DNA of 64,000 bases, taken from assembly GCA_938002255.1 (NCBI GenBank), contig CALLAL010000007.1:16751-80750 (forward strand). The letters are read 5' to 3'. The DNA comes from an uncultured bacterium (lineage in GTDB: Bacteria > Desulfobacterota > BSN033 > UBA1163). The notes below the pieces were generated by a model, which did no database searches, was not told the origin of the DNA, and saw only the letters and a program-made list of their open reading frames with translations. Shown here piece by piece: positions 51,415-62,200 of this stretch. Numbering within the stretch: position 1 is the stretch's first letter; each line of letters opens with the position of its first letter. The position numbers were made by a program, and so were the translations under genes.

Positions 51415-52329
51415 ATGAAAAGCCTTCATCAAAATGTGGAAGAACTACTCTTTCATGAAGATGAAAAACCATCTCTGAAGATCATTTCTGAACCCTTTTC
51501 TTCACAGGCTAGCCCAAAGTCTGCTCAGGTGAAGGAAAAAGAACCTTCTCCCGATCTTAATAACAGCGCCCTCTTTCCCCTTCTTCTTGAATTGATTGAC
51601 CGCACCAGGGGAAGCTTGGCGGCTATGAAAACCCTTGCTTTTTACTCTCGCGAGAATTTCAGAGATGCCGAATTGGGAGACTATTTCTACCAGGTAGTCT
51701 CAGAAGATATTGAAAAAACCATCTCCCTTCTCGACTGTTTTTGCGATTACATCAATGTGAATACCCCGGTAAAAAAATCAGATACGATTCATCAATTGAT
51801 CGAAGAAGTTTTATCGGAAAATCAGAACGAATTGACCAACAAAAATATCAAGATCATCAGAAAAAAGTTTGATCCCGAACTCCCTGAGACAACCCTTACC
51901 GATGAACAATTGAGGTTCATTTTTAACTCCATCTTCCAATATATTTTATTCTCTATCTCACAGAACGGAAGGATTGGTATCCTGACCCGCTCGATTGACT
52001 CGCAGGAATGGACCGGTGAGCAGAAATCGCTTTTGCAAAAAAACCTGAAATACATCGAGGTTCTCATTGTCTCGACCCACTTAAATCCAAAAGGGCAATC
52101 CATAGAAACCCTTTCTCCTCTTCCGAATGAGGATCAAGAGAAAAAGATGGATCTTATCCTTCAAATGGTGAAAAAGACACTGGAAAAGAATCGGGGAGCC
52201 ATGGATACACAATGGGAAGTTCAGAGAGGGATGACGTTGATTTCCCTCGTTCTGCCAATTGAAAGAAGAAATGTTTTTCAGTTCTTACCGTCCCAGGAAC
52301 GACTAAAAAAGACGGAAAGGAAAGATTAA
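51415..52329 (+). CDS. Degenerate histidine-kinase-like protein
   Basis: A 304-residue soluble protein. After a disordered ~55 residues, a helical hairpin (LFPLLLELIDRTRGSLAAMKTL... EDIEKTISLLDCFCDYIN) resembles a DHp dimerisation domain but has no histidine at the phosphoacceptor position. A following ATPase-like region (TLTDEQLRFIFNSIFQYILFSI as an N-box remnant, and MTLISLVLPIE at the end) lacks clear G-boxes. It may be a phosphotransfer scaffold or anti-regulator rather than an active kinase. AAAAGGAAC precedes the ATG at 51415. It is driven by the sigma-54 promoter and followed by the structured-RNA candidate. Confidence 0.6.
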   Translation: MKSLHQNVEELLFHEDEKPSLKIISEPFSSQASPKSAQVKEKEPSPDLNNSALFPLLLELIDRTRGSLAAMKTLAFYSRENFRDAELGDYFYQVVSEDIEKTISLLDCFCDYINVNTPVKKSDTIHQLIEEVLSENQNELTNKNIKIIRKKFDPELPETTLTDEQLRFIFNSIFQYILFSISQNGRIGILTRSIDSQEWTGEQKSLLQKNLKYIEVLIVSTHLNPKGQSIETLSPLPNEDQEKKMDLILQMVKKTLEKNRGAMDTQWEVQRGMTLISLVLPIERRNVFQFLPSQERLKKTERKD

Positions 52330-52346
52330 CCTTACCAAAAAATAAA

Positions 52347-52500
52347 CCAAACGGACATGGGTGAACCGTTCGGAAAGGCTTCGAGGCGAACCTTCAGGTT
52401 AATGAGCACCCACGTTTGGAACCCATACGGGAGTTCACCTGAGGTGAAATCCAGCCATTCCATTTAAACATCCGATTAACCGCCATTCGAAGCGTTGGAG
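52347..52500 (+). ncRNA. Structured RNA candidate, diverged relative of the MITE core
   Basis: Helices seen directly are CCAAACG (52347-52353) with CGTTTGG (52413-52419), GGGTG (52359-52363) with CACCC (52407-52411), AACC (52364-52367) with GGTT (52397-52400), and GTTCG (52368-52372) with CGAAC (52387-52391). A separate hairpin is TTCACCT/AGGTGAA (52434-52448). Loop bases GCTTCGAG (52378-52385) pair with TTCGAAGC (52486-52493), making a pseudoknot. Two blocks match the MITE cores with compensatory changes. No terminal repeats or target duplication are present here. Function unknown. Confidence 0.65.
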
Positions 52501-52536
52501 AACAGTTTGCTCATGGCCGTTTAGGCAACTGGAAGA

Positions 52537-53175
52537 TTAAGCTAAAGGAACCTTTTTTGAGGGTATCTCTTTTACCATCTCTCTTCCTCGATCAAAGGCT
52601 CTTAGATTTTCCATCAAGGACCGGGAAGGAAGCAAATCCCTGGCCACTTCTTCGAAAGCCTGCCGTTCCACCGGGAGCACCTGAATTGTTGAGAGAGCCC
52701 CGAGCATGACAATATTGGAAAAGATGGGATCCCCCATCTCAAGGGCAATCTCTGTAGCATTGAGGACCCAAACGCGCAAGCTCAATTGCTCAACCTTCGC
52801 AATTACCTTTGAGACTTCAGGATAGGTGGCATCACCCGAGATAACATCAATGGGATGGATTGGTCGCGTATTGAGCAACGTCAGGACATCCGGTTTTCCA
52901 TAGGGAGCAAGGATTCTCAAGGCTTCAACAGGTTCAAGGGCAATGAGGAGGTCACATTGCCCCTGCGGAATGAGCGGTGAGAAAGGTTCTTTCTTCGAAA
53001 TCCGAAGATGGCTCATCACCGATCCTCCTCTTTGTGAGGCGCCGTAAGTTTCTCCGATGGTTATGACATATCCCTGCCCAATCAAGATCTCTCCTAAAAT
53101 ACGGGAGGCGAGGACATTTCCCTGTCCTCCCACCCCACCGATGATGACATTAAAAGGATCTTTCAAATCAAACAC
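52537..53175 (-). CDS. iorB: Indolepyruvate ferredoxin oxidoreductase, beta subunit
   Basis: A 212-residue gamma-type domain subunit of the 2-oxoacid:ferredoxin oxidoreductase family. Its signature is NVIIGGVGGQGNVLASRILGEI, with TYGASQRGGSVMSHLRIS. With IorA it oxidises arylpyruvates to aryl-acyl-CoA, reducing ferredoxin. Its start immediately follows the iorA stop, so the subunits are co-translated. It could also run backwards as a reductive carboxylase, as in some anaerobes. Confidence 0.93.
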   Translation of the reverse strand: MFDLKDPFNVIIGGVGGQGNVLASRILGEILIGQGYVITIGETYGASQRGGSVMSHLRISKKEPFSPLIPQGQCDLLIALEPVEALRILAPYGKPDVLTLLNTRPIHPIDVISGDATYPEVSKVIAKVEQLSLRVWVLNATEIALEMGDPIFSNIVMLGALSTIQVLPVERQAFEEVARDLLPSRSLMENLRAFDRGREMVKEIPSKKVPLA

Positions 53176-55086
53176 TTACTGTGCCTCCCTGCGGATAGCT
53201 GAAGCAGGGCAGATCTCTACACAAACACCACACCCATTACAGATGGCTTCGTCAATCTGGGCCTTTTTCTTTTTTGGGTCCCATCTCAATCCAGGACATT
53301 TGAAAACCCGGGTGCAGAGGCGGTTACAGCCGCAGGAATCTCCCAGACACCGCTCAGGATCAATCTCAACCTGATAATTCTTTTTCTGGCGCCTGCCACT
53401 CACCAGAGCGCATTCTCTCTTGAAGATGAGGGCCTTAACTCCTTTTACCATTCGAACCATTTTAAGAATTGCCGCAATGGTTCCCTCGATATCAAAGGGA
53501 TCAACGACCTCCACCTTTGCCCCCAGACTCTGACAGAGCGTTTGGAGATCAAGGATAGGAGCTGGACTTCCCGTTGCGGTTGTGCCGGTTCCCGGATGAG
53601 GCTGGAATCCAGTCATGGCGGTGGCACTGTTGTCAAGAAGGAGTAATAGAAAGTTTGCACTGTTATAAGTGGCATTCGCAAGAGCGGGCATTGCGGCATG
53701 ATAGAAAGTCGAATCTCCGCACAGGGCAATCACAGGTTGATCCAGTCCAAACCGATCGAGCTGACCCAACCCACATGCCAACCCCACGCCTGATCCCATG
53801 GCGTGAAGTGTCTTCATCTGAAAGAAACCCGAAGCTCCCACGCCAAGCGAATAGCACCCAATATCTCCCAGCACAATGCCTTCTCTGCCATCAAGAGCCA
53901 GAGCGGTTTTAATGGCCCAGTAGGTTGCTCGGTGGGGGCATCCGGCACAAAAACTTAAAGCGCGAGGAGGAACCACCTCAGCCAAGGCTTCGGAGGCGGT
54001 TCGGTTGTAGGCTTCTGGCCCTGGTGTATATGGAATGGCCAGGAGCGCCTGAAGGGCAGAAGTGACGATTTCCGGAGTCAGTTCACCCACGTCAGGAATC
54101 ATCTGATTTGCTTTTCCGAAAAACCTTTTCACGCCCAATTCCATACAATGCTGGGCGAAAACCTCCTTTACATTATTTTCGAGAAAGGGATCCACCTCTT
54201 CAATGAAAAGAAATTGATCAGAGCGTCTCAGGTGTTTTAGAAGGAACTCCTCCGGGAGGGGCCATGTGGTGCCCATTTTTAAAATACCCACCCTCTCTTT
54301 GGCATTGAGGTTGAACACAGCCTCGCATGAGTAGAGATAGCCGCTTCCACTGGTGATGATGGTGACCTCAGGTTTTTCAGGTCCCCTGTAAACATTGAAG
54401 GAAGAGGTTTCAAACATCGTCCTGGCTTTCTTAAATTTTTCATGAAGCACCTTATGATTGGGCAGAGGAGGAAAAGCCAGGCGCGGTTGTGCAAGATCAA
54501 AGGCTGGCTTTGGGTTGGAGTGAGGAAGTTCACCCAAGGTCACATTTCCTCGGGCGTGTGAAACTCTTGTCACACTTCGAATCAAGACAGGAAGTCCCAA
54601 CGCCTCAGAGATGGAAAAACCTTCTCTCGCCATTTCTTTGGCTTCCTGAAAATGAGCCGGTTCCAGTAAAGGAAGGTCACCGATTTTGGCAAAGAGGCGC
54701 GAATCTTCCTCATTACTCGATGAGATGCCTGCAGGATCATCTGCCACAACGATAACCAATCCCGCCTTGCATCCCGTGAGATTGAGGTTGAGCAGAAAGT
54801 CAGAAGCCACATTAAGCCCATTCTGTTTCATGGCACAAAGGCTCCTGAGCCCTGAAAAAGATGCCCCGGCCGCTATCTCAAGAGCGACCTTTTCATTGAT
54901 TGACCACTCCACATGAAGTCCTAACTCATTTGCGACTTCAGCAAGAGAACCGATGATTTCAGAGGATGGATTGCCCGGATAACCTGCACAGACTTTGACC
55001 CCTGCCTCAAGGGCTCCACGGGCTATTGCCTCGTTTCCCATCAAAAGCACCACTTTACCAGGAGTGTTCTGGGCAATGGATCTCAT
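53176..55086 (-). CDS. iorA: Indolepyruvate ferredoxin oxidoreductase, alpha subunit
   Basis: A 636-residue subunit. The N-terminal pyrimidine-binding domain contains AGYPGNPSSEIIGSLAE and LCAMKQNGLNVASDF, the TPP-binding domain contains LGDIGCYSLGV and CGDSTFYHAAMPALANA, and a C-terminal ferredoxin-like region carries CLGDSCGCNRLC...CNGCGVCVEICPASAI for two [4Fe-4S] clusters. It is the catalytic half of the arylpyruvate oxidoreductase. Residue count and domain order match the family. It lies 15 nt downstream of the FrhB-like gene. Confidence 0.94.
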   Translation of the reverse strand: MRSIAQNTPGKVVLLMGNEAIARGALEAGVKVCAGYPGNPSSEIIGSLAEVANELGLHVEWSINEKVALEIAAGASFSGLRSLCAMKQNGLNVASDFLLNLNLTGCKAGLVIVVADDPAGISSSNEEDSRLFAKIGDLPLLEPAHFQEAKEMAREGFSISEALGLPVLIRSVTRVSHARGNVTLGELPHSNPKPAFDLAQPRLAFPPLPNHKVLHEKFKKARTMFETSSFNVYRGPEKPEVTIITSGSGYLYSCEAVFNLNAKERVGILKMGTTWPLPEEFLLKHLRRSDQFLFIEEVDPFLENNVKEVFAQHCMELGVKRFFGKANQMIPDVGELTPEIVTSALQALLAIPYTPGPEAYNRTASEALAEVVPPRALSFCAGCPHRATYWAIKTALALDGREGIVLGDIGCYSLGVGASGFFQMKTLHAMGSGVGLACGLGQLDRFGLDQPVIALCGDSTFYHAAMPALANATYNSANFLLLLLDNSATAMTGFQPHPGTGTTATGSPAPILDLQTLCQSLGAKVEVVDPFDIEGTIAAILKMVRMVKGVKALIFKRECALVSGRRQKKNYQVEIDPERCLGDSCGCNRLCTRVFKCPGLRWDPKKKKAQIDEAICNGCGVCVEICPASAIRREAQ

Positions 55087-55101
55087 GGGTTTAATCTTGT
55101 T

Positions 55102-56142
55102 TTATTCTATGTTTCTGAAGTTCTTGACCGCCCTTTCTTTTTTAAAAAGAGAGGCCTCTTTAAGATGATTGAGATGTTCCATCGGTAAAGGTTGAGATTC
55201 GATGATACCTTCCGCTTCAGCCTCTTTAAAGAGTTTTTCACCTTGGTCAGACCGGACAATCACCGTATTCCATCCATCTATCCCTTCAACAGTGCCTGCA
55301 GAAATGTCCGCAAGCTCTGCCGTCATATCGGAACAGACCTCGCAACCCTTCCGGATAAAAGGTCGTATCTCGTCTACTGGAACTATGTACAAGCCCCCTG
55401 TAGTATGAATTTTAAGTAACCTCTCCGGAGGTGGAGTAATCTCAAGCTTAAGTGCAGGCCAGTTCCCAATCCTCTTCTTCAAAAAATCCCGAAATGGTTC
55501 ATCTTCAAGAGCCCATGTACAGAAAAGTCCGATCATCAATCTAATTTTATCAATAGGTGTCTTTTTCTCAAGAGTTGAAGCACGCATCTTTGATACGGCC
55601 TGCACCTGACATGGAAGCCCAACCACTCCAATTTTCTCCTCTCCCTCCCAAGGTCCCCTGTGAAGGGCTTCGAGGGTTGGACCGGAAACATAACTTGATC
55701 CTGCATGGTTCAAAATATCTTCACGATCCATTACAATCTGGCCTTTCGGAGATGAGTCCCCATCTCGAAGGGTCAGAATGGCAGCGTCTATGACTTTTTT
55801 TCTGATTGCAAAGTCGATCAGGGCAGAAACCGTCCCACCACTCTGGGCCCTCTCTCGCCAGGTAGAGTCTTTGGCTCTGGCCATGAGGACCCTCCGGAAA
55901 GACCCTATTTCGGCATGTTGGTATGGTTGATGAACTCCCTTCTTTTCGATTCCATCAAAATTGAATTCTGTCCGGGGACAATAGGCAAAACAGCGGCCAT
56001 CCTCCAGACTGCAATCATGAACTTTAACCACTCTCCCCTGCCACGAGCGAAGATAGGGGCAGAGCGAAAGACAGGCCCCACACGAGGTACAGAGACCCTG
56101 CGACAACACTTTCTCCACCAGACCTTTAAGACCTCTGCTCAT
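55102..56142 (-). CDS. FrhB-like coenzyme F420 / flavin-dependent oxidoreductase
   Basis: A 346-residue member of the coenzyme F420 hydrogenase/dehydrogenase beta-subunit family. It contains an N-terminal ferredoxin-like CTSCGACLSLCPYL, cysteines in RCFAYCPRTEF, the flavin-domain segment RAQSGGTVSAL and GVVGLPCQVQAV, and a cluster motif in FIRKGCEVCSDMTAELADISAG. It passes electrons between ferredoxin and a flavin- or F420-linked acceptor. Directly upstream of iorAB and co-oriented, it is the likely electron partner of that enzyme. F420 itself is not proven in this organism. Confidence 0.85.
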   Translation of the reverse strand: MSRGLKGLVEKVLSQGLCTSCGACLSLCPYLRSWQGRVVKVHDCSLEDGRCFAYCPRTEFNFDGIEKKGVHQPYQHAEIGSFRRVLMARAKDSTWRERAQSGGTVSALIDFAIRKKVIDAAILTLRDGDSSPKGQIVMDREDILNHAGSSYVSGPTLEALHRGPWEGEEKIGVVGLPCQVQAVSKMRASTLEKKTPIDKIRLMIGLFCTWALEDEPFRDFLKKRIGNWPALKLEITPPPERLLKIHTTGGLYIVPVDEIRPFIRKGCEVCSDMTAELADISAGTVEGIDGWNTVIVRSDQGEKLFKEAEAEGIIESQPLPMEHLNHLKEASLFKKERAVKNFRNIE

Positions 56143-56213
56143 GACGAATCTTGTTATTTCCCCATGCCCCTCTGTTCAATAGCTTCCTTTAGGAAAATGT
56201 TTCCCGCGATAAA

Positions 56214-59200
56214 TTATTTCCCTCCTCTGTTTCGAGGAACTTTGATCTCCACATCTGCTTGACTGCTGTTCCCAGAGAGGTCCGTTGCAATAATCGTAAT
56301 CGTGTAGGTTCGACCGCTTCCTTTGCCTGATCTCTCTGCTCGAAGCAAGAGGGTTATAATTCCGTTGATCTGATCGATGATCGGCTCTGTCCAATCCGGA
56401 CTCGTATCTCCATCCCCTAATCCATTTTGAGGCTCATTGCTGGCCACTTTGGCGCTTAGCACAACGGGACAACCCGTGTTATCAGAAGCATTGGCCTGGA
56501 TGGTTATTTTAACCATCTGATGATTGGGAGGCCACAAGGTTGTTAAATTCGCTTTGAGGGCTAACGTGGGAGGGGTATCATCCAATAATACGATTACCGC
56601 CACATTGTCAAACCCAGCATCTTTCCCATCATAAACCATAAGCTGCAACACGTAGGTCCCGGCAATGTCTGGGGTAAAAGATGGATAAACTGTGTCTGCC
56701 CTTATAATGTCCCTGTTGCCAAGCGCACTTCCCGTGGGAATAGTCACGAAAGTCCACAGGTATGTTAGAGGCTGAGGCCCTTGATCAGGATCATCGCTGC
56801 CTGAGCCATCAAGATGAACTGTTTCGCCTAAATAAATGGTCTTATCTGCGCCTGCATGGGCATGAGGAGGAATGTTAGGAAGGGTAGCTATAATGTTCAC
56901 TGTATCCTCTGAAGCATATTCGCCGTCGCTTACCGTTAACTGGAGTTCATATAACCCAGTGATATCCGGGATAAAGCTCGCATGTGCCGAACTCTTATTG
57001 GCGATGTTTTGATCCGTCAGCAGACTCTGGGTAGGTTTCTCCACAAAGCTCCAGAGATAGCTAAGCGGAGAGGGTCCATTATCAGGATCCCAACTTTTAC
57101 TGCCATCCAGGTGCGCCGTATTTCCTACAAAAACATATTGATCAGGGCCTGCATTAGCATTGGGGGGCACATTTGGAAGGGAGGCATGAATGAGTACTTC
57201 ATCTGGAAAGCTGTTCAGTGCTCCGTCATTGACAATCAATTGTAATCGATAGGTTCCGCTAACATCGGGAGTAAATTCTGGCATAGCGCTGGTCATATCT
57301 GAGAGGGAAGCCTGGTTTAGGTAACTCCCCGGTGGCACCTCTATCAATCTCCACAAAAAGGTGATCATGGCTCCTTCAGGGTCAAAACTATCACTTCCAT
57401 CAAGTTTGACTACCTGACCTGTAATAATATGTTGGTCAGGACCAGCATCAGCGATAGGGGGGATATTATAGGTTGCAAAAATGGCTTCGATGGTGTGGTT
57501 AGATAATATAGAATCGAAGGTAAACGCATTCAATGGGCCTATGGATTGCCCATCCACTTTCACGTCTGCTATATGATAGCCCGAATGGGGGGTTATCGTA
57601 AATGTTTGAGTATCGCCATGGTTTACAGTCATCATCCCTGAAGGGGTGATGATCCCTCCTATACCCGCCGTTGCAACGATGAAATAAGTTTTGATTTTAA
57701 AGTTAGCTGTTACATGACGGTTGTTCTCCATCTGGATGATCACAGGATTTTCTATCGAAAGAATATCCCCCGTCCAATTGACAAATTGGTAACCCTCTCC
57801 AGGGACGGCAGTGAGTTCTAAGGATACCTCTGGGGTAGAGAAGTATTCCAAGCAATCCCCAGGACAGTCAATGCCTGTTCCAGTAACTCTACCACTGTTT
57901 TCAGGGTTGGTGGCAACGGTCAGGGTCGTTATCGCTGTGCCGCCAATTGATAAATAAGAGGTAGGTGTATCTATGGCATTGGAAGGAATCGTGAGAGAGC
58001 CCGATTTCAGCCCCAGAGAGGTAGGTGAGAAGATAATATCTAATGTACACGACCCTGAAGGGATAATCGTTCTTCCGGAGCAGTTGTCGTTCTGAATACT
58101 AAATTCACCCTGTAGGGATTCTGATAAGCGAATCGTCCCTATTAACAGATCTGTATTCCCTGAACTCGAAATCAACAGGGTCTGGGTTACAGTACGCTCG
58201 AGGTTAACCCTTCCAAAGTCAAGATAAAAAGGCGAGACAAAAATTTGGGGCTTGGATATAGAAGAAAGGGCATAGGTAAACCTGACTTCCTGGGTACTCT
58301 CCAGGCGTTCGATATTCGGATGGGTTGTAAAGGGTGTTAACGTCACCTTAAGGGTATGATGCCCTGGCAAAATATTTTGAAGTTCATAGATAGAAGATGT
58401 CATCCCTTGAAACGAAACCATTTCAGTCTTAATGAGGGTGCCATCTAACTCAAGATGAAGTTCTCCTTCCCCTGCCCCGTACAGGTTTACGGTAATGATG
58501 ACAGGCTCTTCGGGGGTTGGATAATCTTTTTTATTTGTGGAAATCCCCAAAAGAATGGCCCCGCCCACGTCAAAGGCTTCGCTCCCTGAACACAGGAGCA
58601 GGTCTTCTGGACCATAAATCCCAAAGACAAAACGATGGATGCCTGCCCGGGTGGTCATGGCCACCGATTGAAAATGAACCAGAACGTTCTCGGTGGAAGA
58701 GAGATTAATAATGTGTTCCCCAGCTATGAAGTGCTCCCCAGTGGGATCAACAATCCAGGCTTTAAGCAGAGCTGGCATGGTAGTGTTACTGGAGATTGTT
58801 AAGGTAGTGGTGATGATATCGTTAGGAGCATAGCTGCTCTTGTCATTTTGACACTCAAGGACTTTTGCTTGAATTCCCGCAACATCGAAAGGGTAAGTTC
58901 TATAAATGAGTTCGGATTGATGGGTCATGAGTTCAGCATTGACAAAGTAAGTCCCTGCAGTTAAGACCAGAGGTAAGGCGAAACTTTTAAAAGCGTGATT
59001 AGAAAAATCAAAAGTTTCCGTATATCCTCCCGGACCTGATAAAGTCATACGACCACTTACATTCCCAAACACATTTACGGTCACGGTTTCACCAGGGGAA
59101 TATACCTGTTTATCCATAGTGATGGTAATGATATCCCCCGCTTTATGAACGTAGACAGAATTTAAATGGATGGATCTGCCTGATTCATGATAAATTCCAT

Positions 59201-62200
59201 AAAATAGTTTCTCCCCCGTGATCTCGCTCAAAGGAACCTCGAAGATGAGAACCTGCCTTCCGTTTAAGATAAAAGTTTGCTGAGATTCGTAACTCCCGTA
59301 GTGCACCCTTGCGAATAGATTGTGCGGATTGGGAGAGGTTGTCTGGATGTCTAACGTCAAATGAAGAGTTTCATTTTCCGAGTAGTAGGGTTTATCCAGC
59401 CCTGCTTGGACAACGATTGCGATTCCTGCAAGATGATATTTGATTTGTCCCTTTGTGACTTCCATATCTTTATAACTCAAATTCCTCAACTCGTATTCGG
59501 CAAAGTAGTCTTCCCCTCCGAGATCCTCTGGAAACGTGAAATAATAGGCAAGAGTGATTTCTTCACCAGGCTTTAACCAGCCTCGTTGGGTTGAATCGAC
59601 AAGATCGTAAGCTTTGAACCTCAAGTCGAATTCCCCCGCCTGACCCCCAATGTTTTTCACATGAAAAGTAAATATTCCTTCTTCTCCTGGATAAAAAGTC
59701 TGATACGGAGGCAATTGAGTGATCTGAAAAGCAGGGCCCTGAATGGAAATTGATTGATTCTTGCTAACAAGTAATTGATTAGAGTTATTCAAGACCTGCA
59801 TGTATAAGGTATAATGGCCGGGGTCAAAAGATGAGGGATTCAGATGAAACCTTTTGACCTGTGAGGTTTGAGCGCCAAGGGGTGAAAGGATTTCTTCTCC
59901 ATTCCATATGATCTGCCCTGATTCCCCTACGACACTCACCATGAGACTGCCATTAATCTCATTGGACCCGAGGTTCATCAGTTCGATAGAGGCGGGAAGC
60001 AGTCCATCGGACGGTGGATCTAAAGAAACGACCATGTCCAGCTGATTCTCTTTTTTGACTGAGATATCTGCTTCGGCAAACGCATCTGGCTTTTGAGTGA
60101 GTGCAGTGATTTTATAATCCCCCTCGGTGAGGTTAACGTAAAGGTAGTCAGTGATACTTGCACCAGAGACTAAATGGTAAATTCTCGTTTCCCTCAACTC
60201 TCCAGGATTTAACTGGTAAATAATTTCTGCGGTTGCTTCCAAGGGACCGGTATTCGTGATTGTGACGGGTACGGAAACGCTCCCCTCCGGGAATACACCC
60301 CATTGCGAATTCGCATTTCCAAACTGGAGAGAGGTCTTCAAGCCATAAACGACTGGGTGGATGAGGGTGTCGATGAAATCACCCGAGAGGTCGATTCTAT
60401 AGAGGGTATCCGAACTGATAGATTGGGTATATTGAATCAATCTCGTTTCATCGGGAGCGATGAAAAAGTTTTGGTAATCCGATAAAGATCCTCCGGTAAT
60501 AGACAATTGTATCGCCATAGGGAATTTACTGTGATTTGTTAGAGAGACATGGACATTGAAAGGATCGTTTCCCGCAATAGAAGGAGCATCTATCGCGACA
60601 TTAAGGGTTGGGGTGTCCACCTCATATTTCTCAAAAACGGAGTCGAGCCATATCCCATTCTGAATTATATGGCCTCTTAGTTTATAAACCCCCTTCGGGC
60701 CTGCAGGGATAGTAAACTGAAACGGTTGACTTCCATTTGCAGGAATATTGAAAGTACTTTGAAAAGGGATTCCCCCATCATCATCATAGAATAGAACGGA
60801 AACATTGTTTGCCTCTATTAATGTCAGATTGCCCACATCGCCTCTAATATGGATAAGTTCTCCGGGTTTGTAAACTGATTTATCAGTATGAAATCTAAGT
60901 ACTAAAGTACCATCAACAAGATTGAATCGGGACTCAGCCGCGTCGAGGATCTGTCCGTTCATGGCAAACAATCGCCCCAGAAGATAGAATTGACCGCTTT
61001 CATACAGAGGAGGAACAGGGTGACTAAGGTTCAAGATTGTGCCAGTCTCCTGTGTAATCGGGACGACTACTTGCCAGTAGGTCCTTGCTTCACAGGGGGA
61101 ATAGCCCCTTTCACCTTCTTGTGCTCTCATCAAAAGGAAGATCTGAGTCGAAGCTGGAATTCCTGTCCATTGGACCTCTACTTCGTTGTTCAACACTTGA
61201 GCCGGCCAATTGTCCCCTTCACTTATCGAATCCAGAATATCCATATTTGTGTCTAAATTAAAAGCGGAACTTGGTCCATAGAAGACACCATCCACTACCA
61301 ATCCGATGTAGTCTATCTCGGCATTTTCCTCTCCCACATGTTTAATGCGCATCTTATATTCTCCCGAAGGGTCTGGCAGAATAGAAGAAAGATCGATGAG
61401 CCGGGATTCAAAGACATTCGAATAATGGAGAGTGGTACGTTCCACCCAGGAAGCACCGTTCCAGATCAAAAAATGATACGATACTGGCACACCAGAACTG
61501 CATCGGTTGATGATCTCAAGATGAAGACGGCCATTTTCAATGGGATAGGATTGGTTAACCATCTGGCTTAATACAACCACATTCTCAGTGGACAGATAAA
61601 TATCTTTATCTGTCCTTACTGTAAGCTTCGCATTGAGACCAGAAATGATCAGGTTCTCTTGGAAAATCACTTTGCGGTTGGTCTTTTTATCTAAACACTC
61701 AACCATCAGAATATAATTTCCTTCTGTGACCTGAGAAGGTATCTGGACGCGATAATCCTTGCTCTCATTGACCTGAAGGGAGTCATCCGCTGAGTTATGG
61801 AAAACCTTTACGCTATTCCCTGCCAAGGTTGCCACATAATTAATCTCGGTGTCTTTCCCTCCGGTATTGGTTATGTTGAAAAAGAACGTCTCTCCAAGCG
61901 TGAGGACTGAGGGTCCTAAATACCCGATCTTCAGCGATGAGGGAGGTAAAGAAAAATAGGCGATAGCTTGATAGGTACTTCCTGATGGAAAACTCACCGT
62001 CACTTCAACTCGATGGGACCCGGCAGAAATGGTTTCGTGAATTGGAATCAGAAAATCTATTTGGATCGGACTGGAGTTAGCCCTTAACGAAAGCATCATC
62101 GTTTCTTCATAATCTGCACTTTGAGAATAAGGGGTTACAAAAATATTTTCGCAATTAAACTTCCCTCTATTGATCACTTTCACGCTTAGATTTGCTGTTT

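Noticed and set aside
52347..52500. Calling the structured RNA an IscB/TnpB guide RNA (OMEGA/HEARO)
   Set aside because: The fold is compatible, but no HNH/RuvC nuclease gene, no target-adjacent motif and no database match can be shown here; kept only as a hypothesis.
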